From Candidula unifasciata (Eukaryota; Mollusca; Gastropoda; Stylommatophora; Geomitridae): a stretch of 64,000 nucleotides of DNA. Of this stretch, positions 10,826 through 21,150 are shown piece after piece. Location: the NCBI GenBank assembly GCA_905116865.2, contig CAJHNH020000502.1, forward strand, positions 136,837 through 200,836, read 5' to 3'. Position 1 is the stretch's first letter. Every line of letters begins with the position of its first letter. Under the pieces are notes generated by a model. That model worked only from the letters and a program-made list of their open reading frames with translations, was not told the origin of the DNA and ran no database searches. The position numbers and the translations under genes were made by a program.

Positions 10826-11745
10826 TGTGCGTACGCTGATAATACAATTTTCTTTCCAACAACTGAAAAATCAGTGAAAATCATTTAAGAAACCGTCTCA
10901 TATTTTGGCAAAGGGAGCGGGACAAAATTGAATGTTCAAAAGTCTACTTTGATGGAATTAGGAAAATGGAGAAATAAATCAGATTTTCCATTTGATTTAG
11001 CAACGACCAGTTGTATCAGATTGTACGAAATTGTCTTTCCCTGTGACCCAAACTACAAACACAAAACTATACGGCAGAATCTAGTCACAAAAATAACAGA
11101 CATGTTACATCTATCTAAATATTCTGTAGAAGCATAATTGTGAACACGTATATAATACCAAAAATATTATATCTATGTACAGTCCTAGATCCTCCTCGTC
11201 AGACTGTCACAGATATAAAAAAAGGAGATTTGAAGCATTTAGTCAAATCACAAGCAGCTCCATTACATTTGAGAATAAAAAGGGGTTAAAAATATTTTAT
11301 AAAAAATGTTAGCACTACATTTTTTAACATCCATAACAAACTCATAGCGCTTAAGGCAAGGGGAGTCACATACAGATTTATTTATAATATGACTCCAACA
11401 ACTGAGAGAATAGCCAAAATATTAAAGAAAACAATACAGTGCCAGATGTATAGGCGGAATCTTCAAGAATCAGAGGAACATATTTATTTTGAATGTAATA
11501 CAATATTGCTGATTAAGAACCTCCTACAAGACGCTCTGGATACGCATACGAAACAAAGAGTAGTTATTTACAGAGCCATCATATAAAACACTATCCCTTA
11601 CACTTCAAAGGAAACCTACACACAACTGTTAATTCTACTATCAGAATATAAAAATCTAATCTGGACAATAAGAAACCTCTATGTCCACAAATACAGAACT
11701 TTCAACTCAGAAACAGTCAGGCTACTCTACCTAAAAAAAAGTTTC
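10826..11745 (+). mobile_element. LINE fragment, L1/Tx1-like, YADN catalytic motif
   Basis: Conceptual reading with a few stops: YADNTIFFPTTEKSV, then FGKGSGTKLNVQKSTLMELG, KWRNKSDFPFDL, IRLYEIVFPCDPNYKHKTIR, and much later CQMYRRNLQESEEHIYFEC, a C-terminal Cys/His motif near 11,440. This order (RT palm, KL/KS motif, terminal zinc-finger-like region) is that of L1/Tx1-type LINEs. The second catalytic Asp of YADD is Asn here. At least one in-frame stop follows KII at about 10,888. Nonfunctional 5'-truncated copy. Confidence 0.75.
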
Positions 11746-11749
11746 AAAC

Positions 11750-12170
11750 TTTATTGTCCCCTAAAAAACGTATGCCAGCACCCGTAAAAAACATAAATAT
11801 AGAATACAATACATTAAAAACTGCACACTGAAAAAAATAAATGAAACCGACCTGATGTGTCTTATTACATATATGTATACATATCTGCTCTGTATATAGG
11901 CGTGTGTGGGTTGGTTCTCTGAGTATGAAGAAGAGTTTGTTCACGCAGTAGTCTATGTGAATTTATCATTGTGATTGTTTTTATGTACAGTCCTTATCCC
12001 AGTGAGACAATACAGAACACAGACTATATTGCTGACCATAGCAACATTCCGTATGTAAAGTCAATAGTACGTACACGTCTAAGTCCTTCTAGCCGAAATG
12101 TTCTCCCTTTCTGTGTAATTACTTCCAGTAACAACCCTGATGCCACCCCTCCCCCCCCCCCCCTCCCATG
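11750..12170. other. No recognisable gene; poly-C tract
   Basis: Possibly 3' UTR of the preceding LINE, with a C-rich tract at 12,148-12,171. No domain seen on either strand. Confidence 0.4.
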
Positions 12171-12184
12171 GCTGTATGTTAGAT

Positions 12185-12300
12185 ATGCTGAGACAGAGGT
12201 CTGTCAATCCTTCCACAAGGGACTGTGATATACATTGTGTGTGTTTTTCGTTGGCATGTGAGCGGAGCAACTATGGGATGATCTCTTTGCTGTGAAGCTA
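12185..12300. repeat. Dispersed repeat shared with 23,316-23,440
   Basis: GCTGAGACAGAGGTCTGTCA through GCTGTGAAGCTAAAACTAAG matches 23,316-23,440 in the same orientation. The last part (gatctctttgctgtgaagct) also resembles 46,515-46,545 inside a LINE reading frame (GDPFAMKLKLGLP), so it is probably a LINE scrap. Confidence 0.6.
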
Positions 12301-12660
12301 AAACTAAGACTGCCAGACTAAAAGGCCAAATTCAAATAAAAAATTTTTATTTAAAATATGATGTAACTGAAAAAGTGAAGCTCGGAAACTGGAACGATTA
12401 TAATGTAAACATTTTAAAAAAATCACACAGATCACCAGCATTAAAAACGAATGGTCCACCACCTTTCCTTCTGCCCTCCCCAGTCATTTTCTTCCTTCCT
12501 TTCTCCTTCTCTGTCAAATGCTGGTGAGATGTGAGGTCAGTTTAAACTTTAAATATACATCATTATCACCACCCTTAATTTGTTTTTCTAAAGTCTGTAA
12601 AAAATGTATAAACGATGTACGCATATCATCATCACCACCATCATAACAACACCTCATGTA

Positions 12661-13560
12661 AATCCCTGCGATACCTCTTAGATTTCCCCACAATGGAAAA
12701 AAAGAATCAAGCTATCCAGGGCTGTTGCTTTCCTCAAAGTGAAATCAGACCATCGACACCCATATTATGAGGAATTATTCAAGCAAAAAAAAAGAGTAGA
12801 CAAACGGGCTGAGGATGCCATCGAATATGTTTGCCGCCTTACTGACATTAATTTTGGAAATAAATGGATAATTATGCCCCCCTCTCCAAACTTTATTATA
12901 ACAGACAATATCACACTTGATGGAAGCTGTAGAGAGCAGATTTCTGGCATTGTTGACACTTTACTTTAGTCAGAACACTGATTAACGAAAACACAGTTGA
13001 AGGTGATGCTATAGTTTACACAGATGGGTCAGTAATCAGGGGCAAGAGAATTGCATGGGCCTTCACAGTAAGCTCAAGGGGGAAAACCATCAAGGAGATG
13101 AATTGCGTCTTTGCTGTTACAACTAGTAGCCTTACAATGGAAACTATGGCTGTAACAAGGGCTTTAGCATGGCTTGGTACTCAAAAGTTCACACACGTAT
13201 TCATTCTTAGTGACTCGATGAATATGCTTTAAAAAAATCCAAGCTGGATTTATCGGGCAAGAATGGATTAAAACACTAAGCACTTCACGAATATTTGCCC
13301 TAATTTTTAATGCCTTTATCTTTGTGCCAGGTCATGCGGGTGTTCAAGGGAACGAGCGTGCAGACTATCTTGCTGACACTGCAGTTGCTATGGCTGGCCC
13401 AGTACTGGACAGAAGTGATGTTATCAATGCCATGCGCACAATTGGTCATCTAAGTGAATTCACGAGAGCGCTTGGTCGGGGGAGTACATAGAAGCACACA
13501 CAGTTGCATAAAACTAAATGTTCTTGCCTAATAAAAAATATGTTTTCGCCTGCACTTGAG
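12661..13560 (+). mobile_element. LINE C-terminal region with RNase H domain (I/Jockey-like)
   Basis: Begins LRYLLDFPTMEK, continues VKSDHRHPYYEELFKQKKR and [17 protein letters not shown], then an RNase H domain in pieces: [46 protein letters not shown], and FVPGHAGVQGNERADYLAD. The four RNase H acidic residues (TDGS, MET, SDS, RAD) are all still readable, but stops and frame changes kill it. It starts about where the related LINE at 43,390-46,890 stops, so the two together show most of one family. Confidence 0.8.
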
Positions 13561-13824
13561 GATGAACGGCTCTACTGGCAAATCCGGACGAAGAATAAAC
13601 AGACTTGGACGACTTAGAGTTATCTCCCGTCGCCGCACTCCGAACAGTAATCGGAAAACAAACGAAACAAACGACACACTTACCTATCATCCTGCGGTTG
13701 CGTGTAGGGCTGCGTACGGTTGCGTGAGACATCGTGGCATCATCATATGGTTGCGCGCACAGTTGCGTACGGTTGCGTGAGGCACTGTGAATGGTTGTGT
13801 AGTCATCATCATGCGGTTGTTGGA

Positions 13825-13931
13825 TTAGAGTTAGGGGTAGGGTTAGGGGTAGGGTTAGAGTTAGGGTTAGGGTTAGGGGTAGGGTTAGGGGTAGGGTTAG
13901 GGGTAGGGGTAGGGTTAGGGGTAGGGTTAGA
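13825..13931 (+). repeat. Interstitial telomere-like TTAGGG tract
   Basis: About 17 units of TTAGGG, GTAGGG, TTAGGGG and TTAGAG variants in one orientation. The oppositely oriented partner (CCTAACCCTA variants) is at 14,155-14,226. A shorter CCCTAACCCTACCCC piece lies in the MITE at 17,219-17,250. Mixed variants argue against a recent telomere fusion. Confidence 0.9.
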
Positions 13932-14154
13932 TGTGAAAATTTTGACGTAGGATTTCGAAATACTGGCCGACAATATGATGTTTGTGGGAGTGGCGCCACT
14001 GAAACTCTGCCAAATATGACGCCAATAGCTGGTGCCCCCAATCGTTGGCGAATTGTGCGTGTGACCAGCATCCAGATGCCCTCGATTGTTTGTGTGTGTG
14101 TATGGGACTGTGCGCGATTATAGGGAACTCCGGCGTCAAAATTGTCAAATCTAA
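13932..14154. repeat. Centre of telomere-tract palindrome
   Basis: The edges are themselves inverted: AAAATTTTGACGTAGGA beside the left tract and CCGGCGTCAAAATTGTCAAAT beside the right tract share TTTTGACG/CGTCAAAA. The interior is unrelated, moderately GC-rich and non-coding. The inverted structure therefore includes the telomere-like tracts and at least 15-20 bp inside them. Confidence 0.6.
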
Positions 14155-14416
14155 CGCTAATCCTAACCCTACCGCTAACCCTAATCCTAATCCTACTCCC
14201 TAACCCTAACCCCTACCCCCCTAACCACGCAAATTTATCGATCATTAAAGCATACAAATCGGCAAACACGAACAAACAAAACACACCCAAAAAAAAACAC
14301 CCAGAATTGTCCTGCAGCGTCGAAAAAAAAACCAGATCTGGGGGAAACAACCAAGCATTGGCAGCCCTGATGTCGACGTGACTGTCTTCTTTGTTTCGTT
14401 GTGGCTTTTCCGATCA

Positions 14417-15682
14417 GGAATATCTTTACTAAGTCATGTGGGGAAAATGTATGCAAAGATCTTAGAAGGTAGGATAAGAGCAAAGGTTGAACCTCTACTG
14501 AGTAAAGCACAATTCGGTTTCAGGAAAGGGCGAGGTTGCACTGATGCCATATTTGCACTAAGACAAGTCTGTGAAAAGACACTCGAATACGATAAAGAGC
14601 TGAACGTGGTCTTTGTAGACCAAGAGAAGGCATTCGACCGTGTAGACAGAGATGTGCTGTGGAGAATTCTTGACGATTACGGAGTGCAGGGTCAATTATT
14701 AGACAACATCAGAGCCCTCTATGAAAAAAGTGAAAGTGCAGTAAGAACATCTAGTGGTCTTTCTGAATGGTTCAAAGTCACAACTGGTGTCAGACAAGGA
14801 TGTGTACTGTCACCATTACTTTTCATAACATACATGGATAAGATCACTGTAGAAGCAAACCCAGACGTGTATGCTATAAACGAATTACTTTTTGCTGATG
14901 ATCAAAGCATACTGTATCAAAATGAATATGATCTACAGGAACATCTGACTACTCTCAACAACAGCTGTTTACAACATAATATGAGAATCAGTACAGAAAA
15001 AACAGAAGTTATGAAGATGAGCAGAACACACAGGCCACTGAATATAAATGTTGGAAGTGCCAAAATCAAGCAAACCAAAGAGTTCAAATACTTGGGCAGT
15101 ATATTTACAGAGGATGGAAGAATGGACAGAGAGATAGAAACAAGAATACAGAAAGCAAATGCTGTCACATACCAACTATCACCTCTGCTTAAACATCCAG
15201 ATATAACCATGAAGACCAAAAGACAATTGATAAACACCATCTTCATTCCAACACTCTGCTACCAGTGCCAGACATGGACAATCAACAAGACCCACGAAAG
15301 AAAAATAGAAGCCTGTGAAATGAAATGTCTAAGAAAAGCAGCGAATAAGACCAGACTAGACAGGATAAAGAATATAGACATTAGAAACACTGTCAAAACT
15401 ACACCATGTTTAGACTACATAGAACATCAAAGAATGAAATGGTTTGGACATCTAACCAGGATGAATAATGATCAAATAACATCGCAAATTTTCAACCAAA
15501 GAAGCTCAGGATATAAGGCAAGAGGAAGACCAAGGAAACGGTGGATTGACGGGGTCTCCGAAACCTGCCAAAAGCATGGCCTCAGAACATCAGATGCTGC
15601 CCGCCTTGCTTACGACAGGAACTTGCATCTCCCCACAACGCTTAGCGGCATACGTGGAAGGAAAAAGTAAAGTAAAAGTAAG
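14417..15682 (+). mobile_element. Young 5'-truncated LINE with intact RT reading frame
   Basis: Bounded by a perfect 11-bp target duplication TTTTCCGATCA (14,406-14,416 and 15,683-15,693). From the first base one frame of 417 codons stays open to the stop at 15,668-15,670: GISLLSHVGKMYAKIL, AQFGFRKGRGCTDAIFALRQ, FVDQEKAFDRVDRDVLWRIL (first RT Asp), TTGVRQGCVLSPLLF, ELLFADDQS (catalytic DD), EKTEVMKMS, KFKYLGSIF, CYQCQTWTI, WFGHLTRMN, GRPRKRWIDGVSE. A simple tail GTAAAGTAAAAGTAAG follows. It lacks endonuclease and the RT N-terminus, so it cannot move alone. The absence of any stop suggests recent insertion. The family is shared with 27,917-28,874. Confidence 0.93.
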
Positions 15683-15775
15683 TTTTCCGATCACTGTTTG
15701 GAGTGCGGCGACGGGAGAGAACTCTGACTAAGTCGTCCAAGGCTGTTTATTCTTCGTCCGGATTTGCCAGTAGAG

Positions 15776-16409
15776 CGCAGTAAAGAATTCAATCTAGAGC
15801 TTTTGATGTGAAGCGAGTACAATGTTAAACTTCATTTGGCATTTTCTGGCACATTTGGGCAATGGTTTGGCATAAAATGAGGTTTTTATCTCGCAACCCT
15901 GTCTGGCAACCCCGTTATCAGCCCTTTGCTCATTGCTGTCATGTGATGACAGCGTTTTGAAGTATTATTGTTTGTTTTGTGCAACGAGCGTTGCGCTTGC
16001 CGTCAAAACAGGAATTGACTTCTGAGTAAGAATCAGCAATACTAATATATATTAATCATAAGTTATAGTGGCAGGTTTTGTGATAATAACAGTTAACTCA
16101 GTAATATTTCTGACTTACTTTGTTACTTTTGTAAATTTAAATTGTTACATTGCCGTTGTTTCTATTATTATTAATAAATAAATATAATTATATTTTATAT
16201 TTGTCGGGTTCAGACCTGAGACATGATCAAATTAATATTATTAGGGCTGCTAGTAAAGTTTTATGTATCGGATTTTTACTTATGAAACTTGAAACTATTA
16301 ACAGTTGGATAGAATATCCAATCCAATGATAGATACCTCAGTGAAGCCTGAGGGTCAGTTCTGAAGAGATTTTTTTACATTTTATAGTGGAGGATACCAC
16401 CACAGATAA
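15776..16409. other. No recognisable feature
   Basis: AT-rich spacer between the foldback element and the first MITE. No coding region or repeat that I can support. Confidence 0.5.
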
Positions 16410-16417
16410 AAATTAAT

Positions 16418-16789
16418 GGCTATCCTCCGAATAACGGCCACATATTATGGCGGCAAAAAAAAACACCCTGATAGGACCTCAGTCACAGTTAAATTTCGGA
16501 CTTTCGGTTACTTAAATTGCAGACGGGCAACTATACCGCCACCGCCGGGAGTATCTCCTGCGCAGCTACGCGCGGCGAGAATCATGTCTAAACTAGATGG
16601 CTGGGACTCACAAGCAGCAGCTTCCGCATCTCCTGCAGCTTTGCTCGTGAGTCCCAGCAATCTAGTTTAGCCCCGCGTGGGAGATACTCGTGGCGGTGGC
16701 AGTATAGTCGCCGAAAGTCCGCAATTTACATGTGACTAAGGCCCTGCTTTTGGCCACTATAATATGTGGTCCTTATTGGGAGGATAGCC
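16418..16789 (-). mobile_element. Foldback MITE copy A, hAT-like
   Basis: Ends GGCTATCCTCCGAATAACGG and its inverted partner (AGGATAGCC). The whole 372 bp folds on itself through arms sharing AGTCACA, GGACTTTCGG, CCGCCACCGCC and CTAAACTAGAT. Flanking octamers AAATTAAT (16,410-16,417) and AAAATAAT (16,790-16,797) differ at one position, fitting an aged 8-bp duplication. The loop (GCAGCAGCTTCCGCATCTCC) is the reverse complement of copy B's loop, so the two insertions are in opposite orientation. Non-coding. Confidence 0.9.
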
Positions 16790-16916
16790 AAAATAATTAT
16801 ACTCTAATTTCAGACAAATCATACTATAATTTATAATATAGGCTAACAAAAGATGGTTACTGAGCTGCATCCCACTAAAATAAAAGGTTAAAAATATTAA
16901 AATGACTAAATGTTTG

Positions 16917-17379
16917 GGCTCTCCTTTAAATAACGGTCGCTAGTTGGACGTCGACGGCCGCTTAGTCAGAGTTCACTCCCCTGGCTGCAGTGCAATTACG
17001 GAGCGGACAAGTCACAAATCAAACAACAAAGTGGACCATGCGCTGCAACTGACATTAGTGACCGCGTTCTTGCGACCCAAGACTCTCGTAGACCACGCGC
17101 TGCGACACAAATTAGCGACCGCGTTCTTCAGACACAAGACTTACTGACCGTAGATGTGAGACCTGCGGATCTGTATGTCGTAATGAGCGATAAGCTTGCT
17201 TCGTTTCCGTGATGTGTTACCCTAACCCTACCCCAAATCCTAACCCTAGGATGACAGGCAACTATATAATTTGTTTCGTTCCCTGTTTTCCACTCCGCAA
17301 TTGCACTGCAGGTAGGGGACTGAACTCCGACTAAGCGGCTGTCGCCTTCCAGCTAGCGACTATTATTTTAAGGAGAGCC
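16917..17379. mobile_element. Foldback MITE C, hAT-like, with telomere-like loop
   Basis: Ends GGCTCTCCTTTAAATAACGG and AGGAGAGCC, flanked by perfect 8-bp repeats AATGTTTG (16,909-16,916 and 17,380-17,387). Arms of about 110 bp share GCCGCTTAGTC, GAGTTCA, CTGCAGTGCAATT and GGAGCGG. The centre has two imperfect ~55 bp direct repeats (GACCGCGTTCTT occurs twice, 17,060 and 17,117) and a CCCTAACCCTACCCC stretch at 17,219. The termini resemble MITEs A and B (GGCTnnCCTnnnAATAACGG), so they are probably one superfamily. Confidence 0.92.
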
Positions 17380-17387
17380 AATGTTTG

Positions 17388-18865
17388 CATTAAAAATTTT
17401 ATGGCAATAAAAAAATTTTTTTTTCAAGACACGACAGAATACATGATAATAACAAGACAGGGAAGTATGTAACTCCGGCCACATACAAGTCGTTAACTCC
17501 CAAGGATCGCATCATACGCTCACAGGTTCCTACCTAGAAGCCCAATGAAGGCATGATGCGCCGATTTTATTACTTTCTTTACTACCCCCTGAGCCTGTGA
17601 TGCTAAACCCACTGGGACTCAAAGAGTTAATATGAAAATGAAACGAACGGAAACATAAATATTTGGTGCAAACTTCAATTGCACTTTAAACTTCAACTTT
17701 TATTTCACAAGTGTAACACATGAAAACAAACCATACTAATTCATCTGCTGTGCAACATTATGTTATACATCAAGGTGACCAGGGATTGTTGGGGAATAAT
17801 AATAAAATACTGCTAAAACAATAATTGCGTCAGTTATTAAATATTAGTAAATAAACAGATGGTGTGTTTACAGAAATTAGTAAAATAAAATTTTTAAAAA
17901 TTCAGCTTACCCCCATGGCACTCAAGAAAAACTCATTAAAATATATCAAAAATGAATCAATCACAAATGAATATAAACCACTTAGTAATGTATAAATAAA
18001 ATAAACTCAATCTGTACATTGGATTTTGTTCCAGGGAATCTTTTGAAGCATCGTAACAGAGCACCATTATTTGGTAAATAAAAATGACTTCCCAAAACAA
18101 TTAGTATCTTAAGACAAAATTAAGTTTATAAAACACTCAATTCGCCTGTAATTTTGTAGCTATGTTCCTAAATAATAAGTGGAATAGCACTAGAACTAAC
18201 TGACACCAAAGAAAATTGCCTTTTCACTAAAATTTATTCTATTTGTGCCAGCTGACTTTGCTATCATTGTATTCTTCGCGTGAGGTACACATTAGACATA
18301 TCCCTGATCAAAGTTTGACTCTATGAATGTCTGAAACAAGTCTGCTTCACAATGTTATTGATTCTAACTTTGGATAAATCTAATTAACACATGCTTTATT
18401 TACATTTAAGGCTTCTAAAGCCGTACATCATGTTGGCATTCATGTATAATACTGCTTGGCAGCCATATTCTTTTCAAACAATCACTTAGTAACTTGGCAA
18501 ACCTTGCAAATATACTATATTTTTGGCTTTTAAACATTTCCAAATGAGCACACCGAATATAAGACACAAAGAACTCGAAAGGAAGTTAAAATTGAGCGGT
18601 CCGCATTTGGTTACCAGTCAGTGGAAAATTAAAAACCTTTACTTGTCAGGCGTCAATTAGGCTGCTGGGTTGTAACCAATTAGCGCGTGATACAATCTCC
18701 CTGGGACTTAAAGAGTTAAAAATTTTAATTATTGTTGCAGATGTCAAAAATATAACTCATATGACAGTAGTCTTTTAGTGTGCATTTAAACATAATTTCT
18801 AAAACCTCAGTGTGGCCTAATGGATGAAATTCATAAACAAAGCCTGGAGGTGCGCAGGTAAAAAT
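17388..18865. other. No recognisable gene
   Basis: AT-rich, non-coding on both strands. TAACTCCC/GGGA..AAAGAGTTAA phrases near 17,490, 17,620 and 18,705 resemble each other but I could not define an element. Confidence 0.5.
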
Positions 18866-18867
18866 GT

Positions 18868-20690
18868 CTCAGATAATAATTCTTCTCTTCCAAGCCTTTG
18901 AGGTTCATTGCTGCAGAAATCACCCGCCTCCACTCATCTCTCTGGTTGGTCTTCTCTTTCCACTTGGTGACACCAAGTGTTTGCAGGTCTGTCTGGACGT
19001 TATCTCTCCATCATCTTCTTGGTCTGCTTTGTGGTCTATGACCCTTCAGCTCCCTTGTGTATACAGTGTTTACCTCTTGTCATTTGACATTTTCTCAATT
19101 TGCTCAAGCCATTTAAGTCTATTAGATCTATTGATGCTAGTGATCAATGGTCATTTAAACAGATTGTGAATTTCATTGTTGCTTCTCACTCTGAATTCCC
19201 CGCTGTTTGCATCTTTGATGGATCCAAAAATTTGTCGTAAAACTGTGTTTTAGAAAATGTTTAATGCATCTCTTTTAGTTGTCTTCCAATTTTCAGAGCT
19301 GTATAAAATTATTGGTCTTAACGTTTTATATATTTTGGTGTTGCGAGATAAAGACTTTGACTTTATCAGATGTTGGAGAGCATAGTATGCTTTATTTCTA
19401 GATGTATTCTAGATTGTATGTCTTCTCTCAGGCTGGAGTTTATAAATTTTCCCTGTCTTGTTATTATCATGTATTGTCTTATCCAGATTGATAACTAGTC
19501 CTATTTTGTGAGCGGCTTCTTTTAAGAGTCAGTATTTTTCCATCTCTAGTTCATTTTCTCCAACAATGATGTTATCTGCATAACCTAGTATTCTTCTAGT
19601 TTCTCCTAAAGTACATTTGTTTAAATTTCCTTATAATTTTCTCCAGGGCCAACCAAGTTGGAAAGAAGTGAGGACAAAGCATCACCTTGCTTTAAACCAG
19701 ATGTTATTTGAAAAGGGTCTGACTTTTTGCCTTTATATGTTACTAAATTATATAAGTGTCCTTCATACATAGTTTGGTCATGGCAGACAACTTCCTTGGT
19801 ATTCCAAAGCTCTTCATAGCATTCCATAAACTGTGCTATGTTCACTATCATAAACCTTTTTAAAATCGACAAAAACATAATTTGCATCTCTTCTATATTC
19901 CCAATTTTGCTCTGCTATTTGCCGTAAAATGAATATCTGATCTGTTAATCTGTTCTTTCAGAAACTCGCTTGGTAATCTCCAAGTATATCTTCAACTTAT
20001 GCTTTTATCCATTTAGCAGTACTGCGGATAGTATCTTATAACAAGTAGATAATAGTGATATGGGTATTGACAGTAACACTTTCCACTCACAGGGTAATTT
20101 CTCCGTCTTCGAAACTAGTTTTATTAATTCATATATCTTTAAATGTGATGCATGAATACCTTCTTTTACAAGTTGAGGAGTAATTCCATCAGCACCAGTT
20201 GCTTTATTGTTTTTAATCCTGGTTATGACATACAATAATTCTTTAATATAAGGCTATTCAGTATTTGGTTCACATGTTAGGATCTCTTTCTGTTGTTAAG
20301 TATTTAGTGGAGTTTCACAATTTAACAGTTCAGCAAAGTAAAGTATTCCTTCCATCTGTTACATATTTCCTTATCATTATTTATCATGTTGTCATTGTAA
20401 TCTTTTAAACTATGAATGCTTTGTTGATGTCATCATTTTACAGCCTTCAGTTCTTTCAAAATTTGCTGATTGTTAGCTTCCATATCCATGACAGTGTTGT
20501 TCATATATTCTTGTTTCTGCTGCCTAACTACTTTAATAGCTTTTTTAACATTCTGTTCTTTATTTTTCTTCATTTTGTATTTTACTAGTGTCATTTAGCC
20601 ACATCTGCCTGGCATGTTTTTTCTACCTGACTGTTTCTTCAACTTTTTTTATCGAACCATTTGTTCTTTTTGTTTATGGTAGATGTACCG
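18868..20690 (-). mobile_element. LINE (RTE-like), copy 2, RT to 3' end, decayed
   Basis: Read right to left: YVITRIKNNKATGADGITPQ and VKEGIHASHLKIYEL (RT N-terminal motif, 20,235-20,100), CEWKVLLSIPI, DQTMYEGHLYNLVTYKGKKS and ITSGLKQGDALSSLL (19,800-19,660), and the 3' end of copies 1 and 3 (TTGAGGTTCATTGCTGCAGA near 18,898). Many stops and frame changes. Upstream minus-strand sequence to about 20,690 (CATTTTGTATTTTACTAGTG) is shared with the 31,530 region. Confidence 0.8.
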
Positions 20691-20877
20691 GGCCATTCTT
20701 CTGCATTGGTTTGAATTATATTCTTAATATTCATTCAGGTTTTGTCAACACCTTCCTCTGATGGATTTTGTAAAATTTAAATTTTATGTTTTAATTGATC
20801 TGCAAATTTTTGTGATATGGGTGTTTCTTGCAATCATTCTCTATTGCACTCTGGATGTAATCTTTGCAACCTGGTGT

Positions 20878-21150
20878 AGTGTCACGAGACAGTGGCGTCA
20901 AGTGTCTGTATTAGGGTTTCCCCTAATAATAAAAGACACTGTGACTTAATTTTGAGATGGCGGCTCGAATTGGTCCAGGCGGTCTCCGCAGCTCTAACAA
21001 CCATCTAGAATCACTTCAGAGTGAGGCGACTGACGTGTTTGGCTCCACATCATTTTTAAAGATATTCCGGGTTACGACTTGGCCAGACTTCCTCACCACT
21101 TGATAGCACCCAGACTAGATAGGATAACTATCACAATAAAAAAAAAAACT
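20878..21150. mobile_element. Dispersed repeat related to the 54,468-55,979 insert
   Basis: GTGTCACGAGACAG, GGCTCGAATTGGTC, ACGACTTGGCCAGACTTCCT and CACCACTTGATAGC are collinear with GTGTCGCGTGCC, GGCTCGTATTGGTC, CAACTTGGCTGGACGCCCTC and CACTACT at 54,485-54,700. Probably the same element family; LTR or DNA transposon is undecided. The right end of this copy was not found. Confidence 0.5.

Larger units (their letters stand above)
13570..15775. mobile_element. Foldback element with telomere-like tracts, split by a LINE
   Basis: The left arm begins CTCTACTGGCAAATCCGG (13,570) and the right arm is its inverted copy ending CCAGTAGAG (15,775). About 95 bp per arm align nearly perfectly (GACGAAGAATAAACAG, CCCGTCGCCGCACTCC, ATCGGAAAA) and the match weakens beyond. 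Between them lie converging TTAGGG-like and CCCTAA-like tracts around a GC-richer centre. A LINE (14,417-15,682) sits in the right arm between copies of TTTTCCGATCA, so the original element was about 0.9 kb. No flanking duplication of the element itself was found. The left arm could alternatively be read as LINE C-terminus (ERLYWQIRTKNKQTW). Confidence 0.65.

Noticed and set aside
13514..14071. 185-codon minus open frame rich in Leu-Thr-Leu-Pro
   Set aside because: Produced by the TTAGGG-like tract; composition is purely repeat-driven.
13570..15775. DNA transposon encoding its own reverse transcriptase between inverted arms
   Set aside because: The RT is bounded by its own 11-bp duplication TTTTCCGATCA inside one arm, so it is a later LINE insertion and not cargo of the element.
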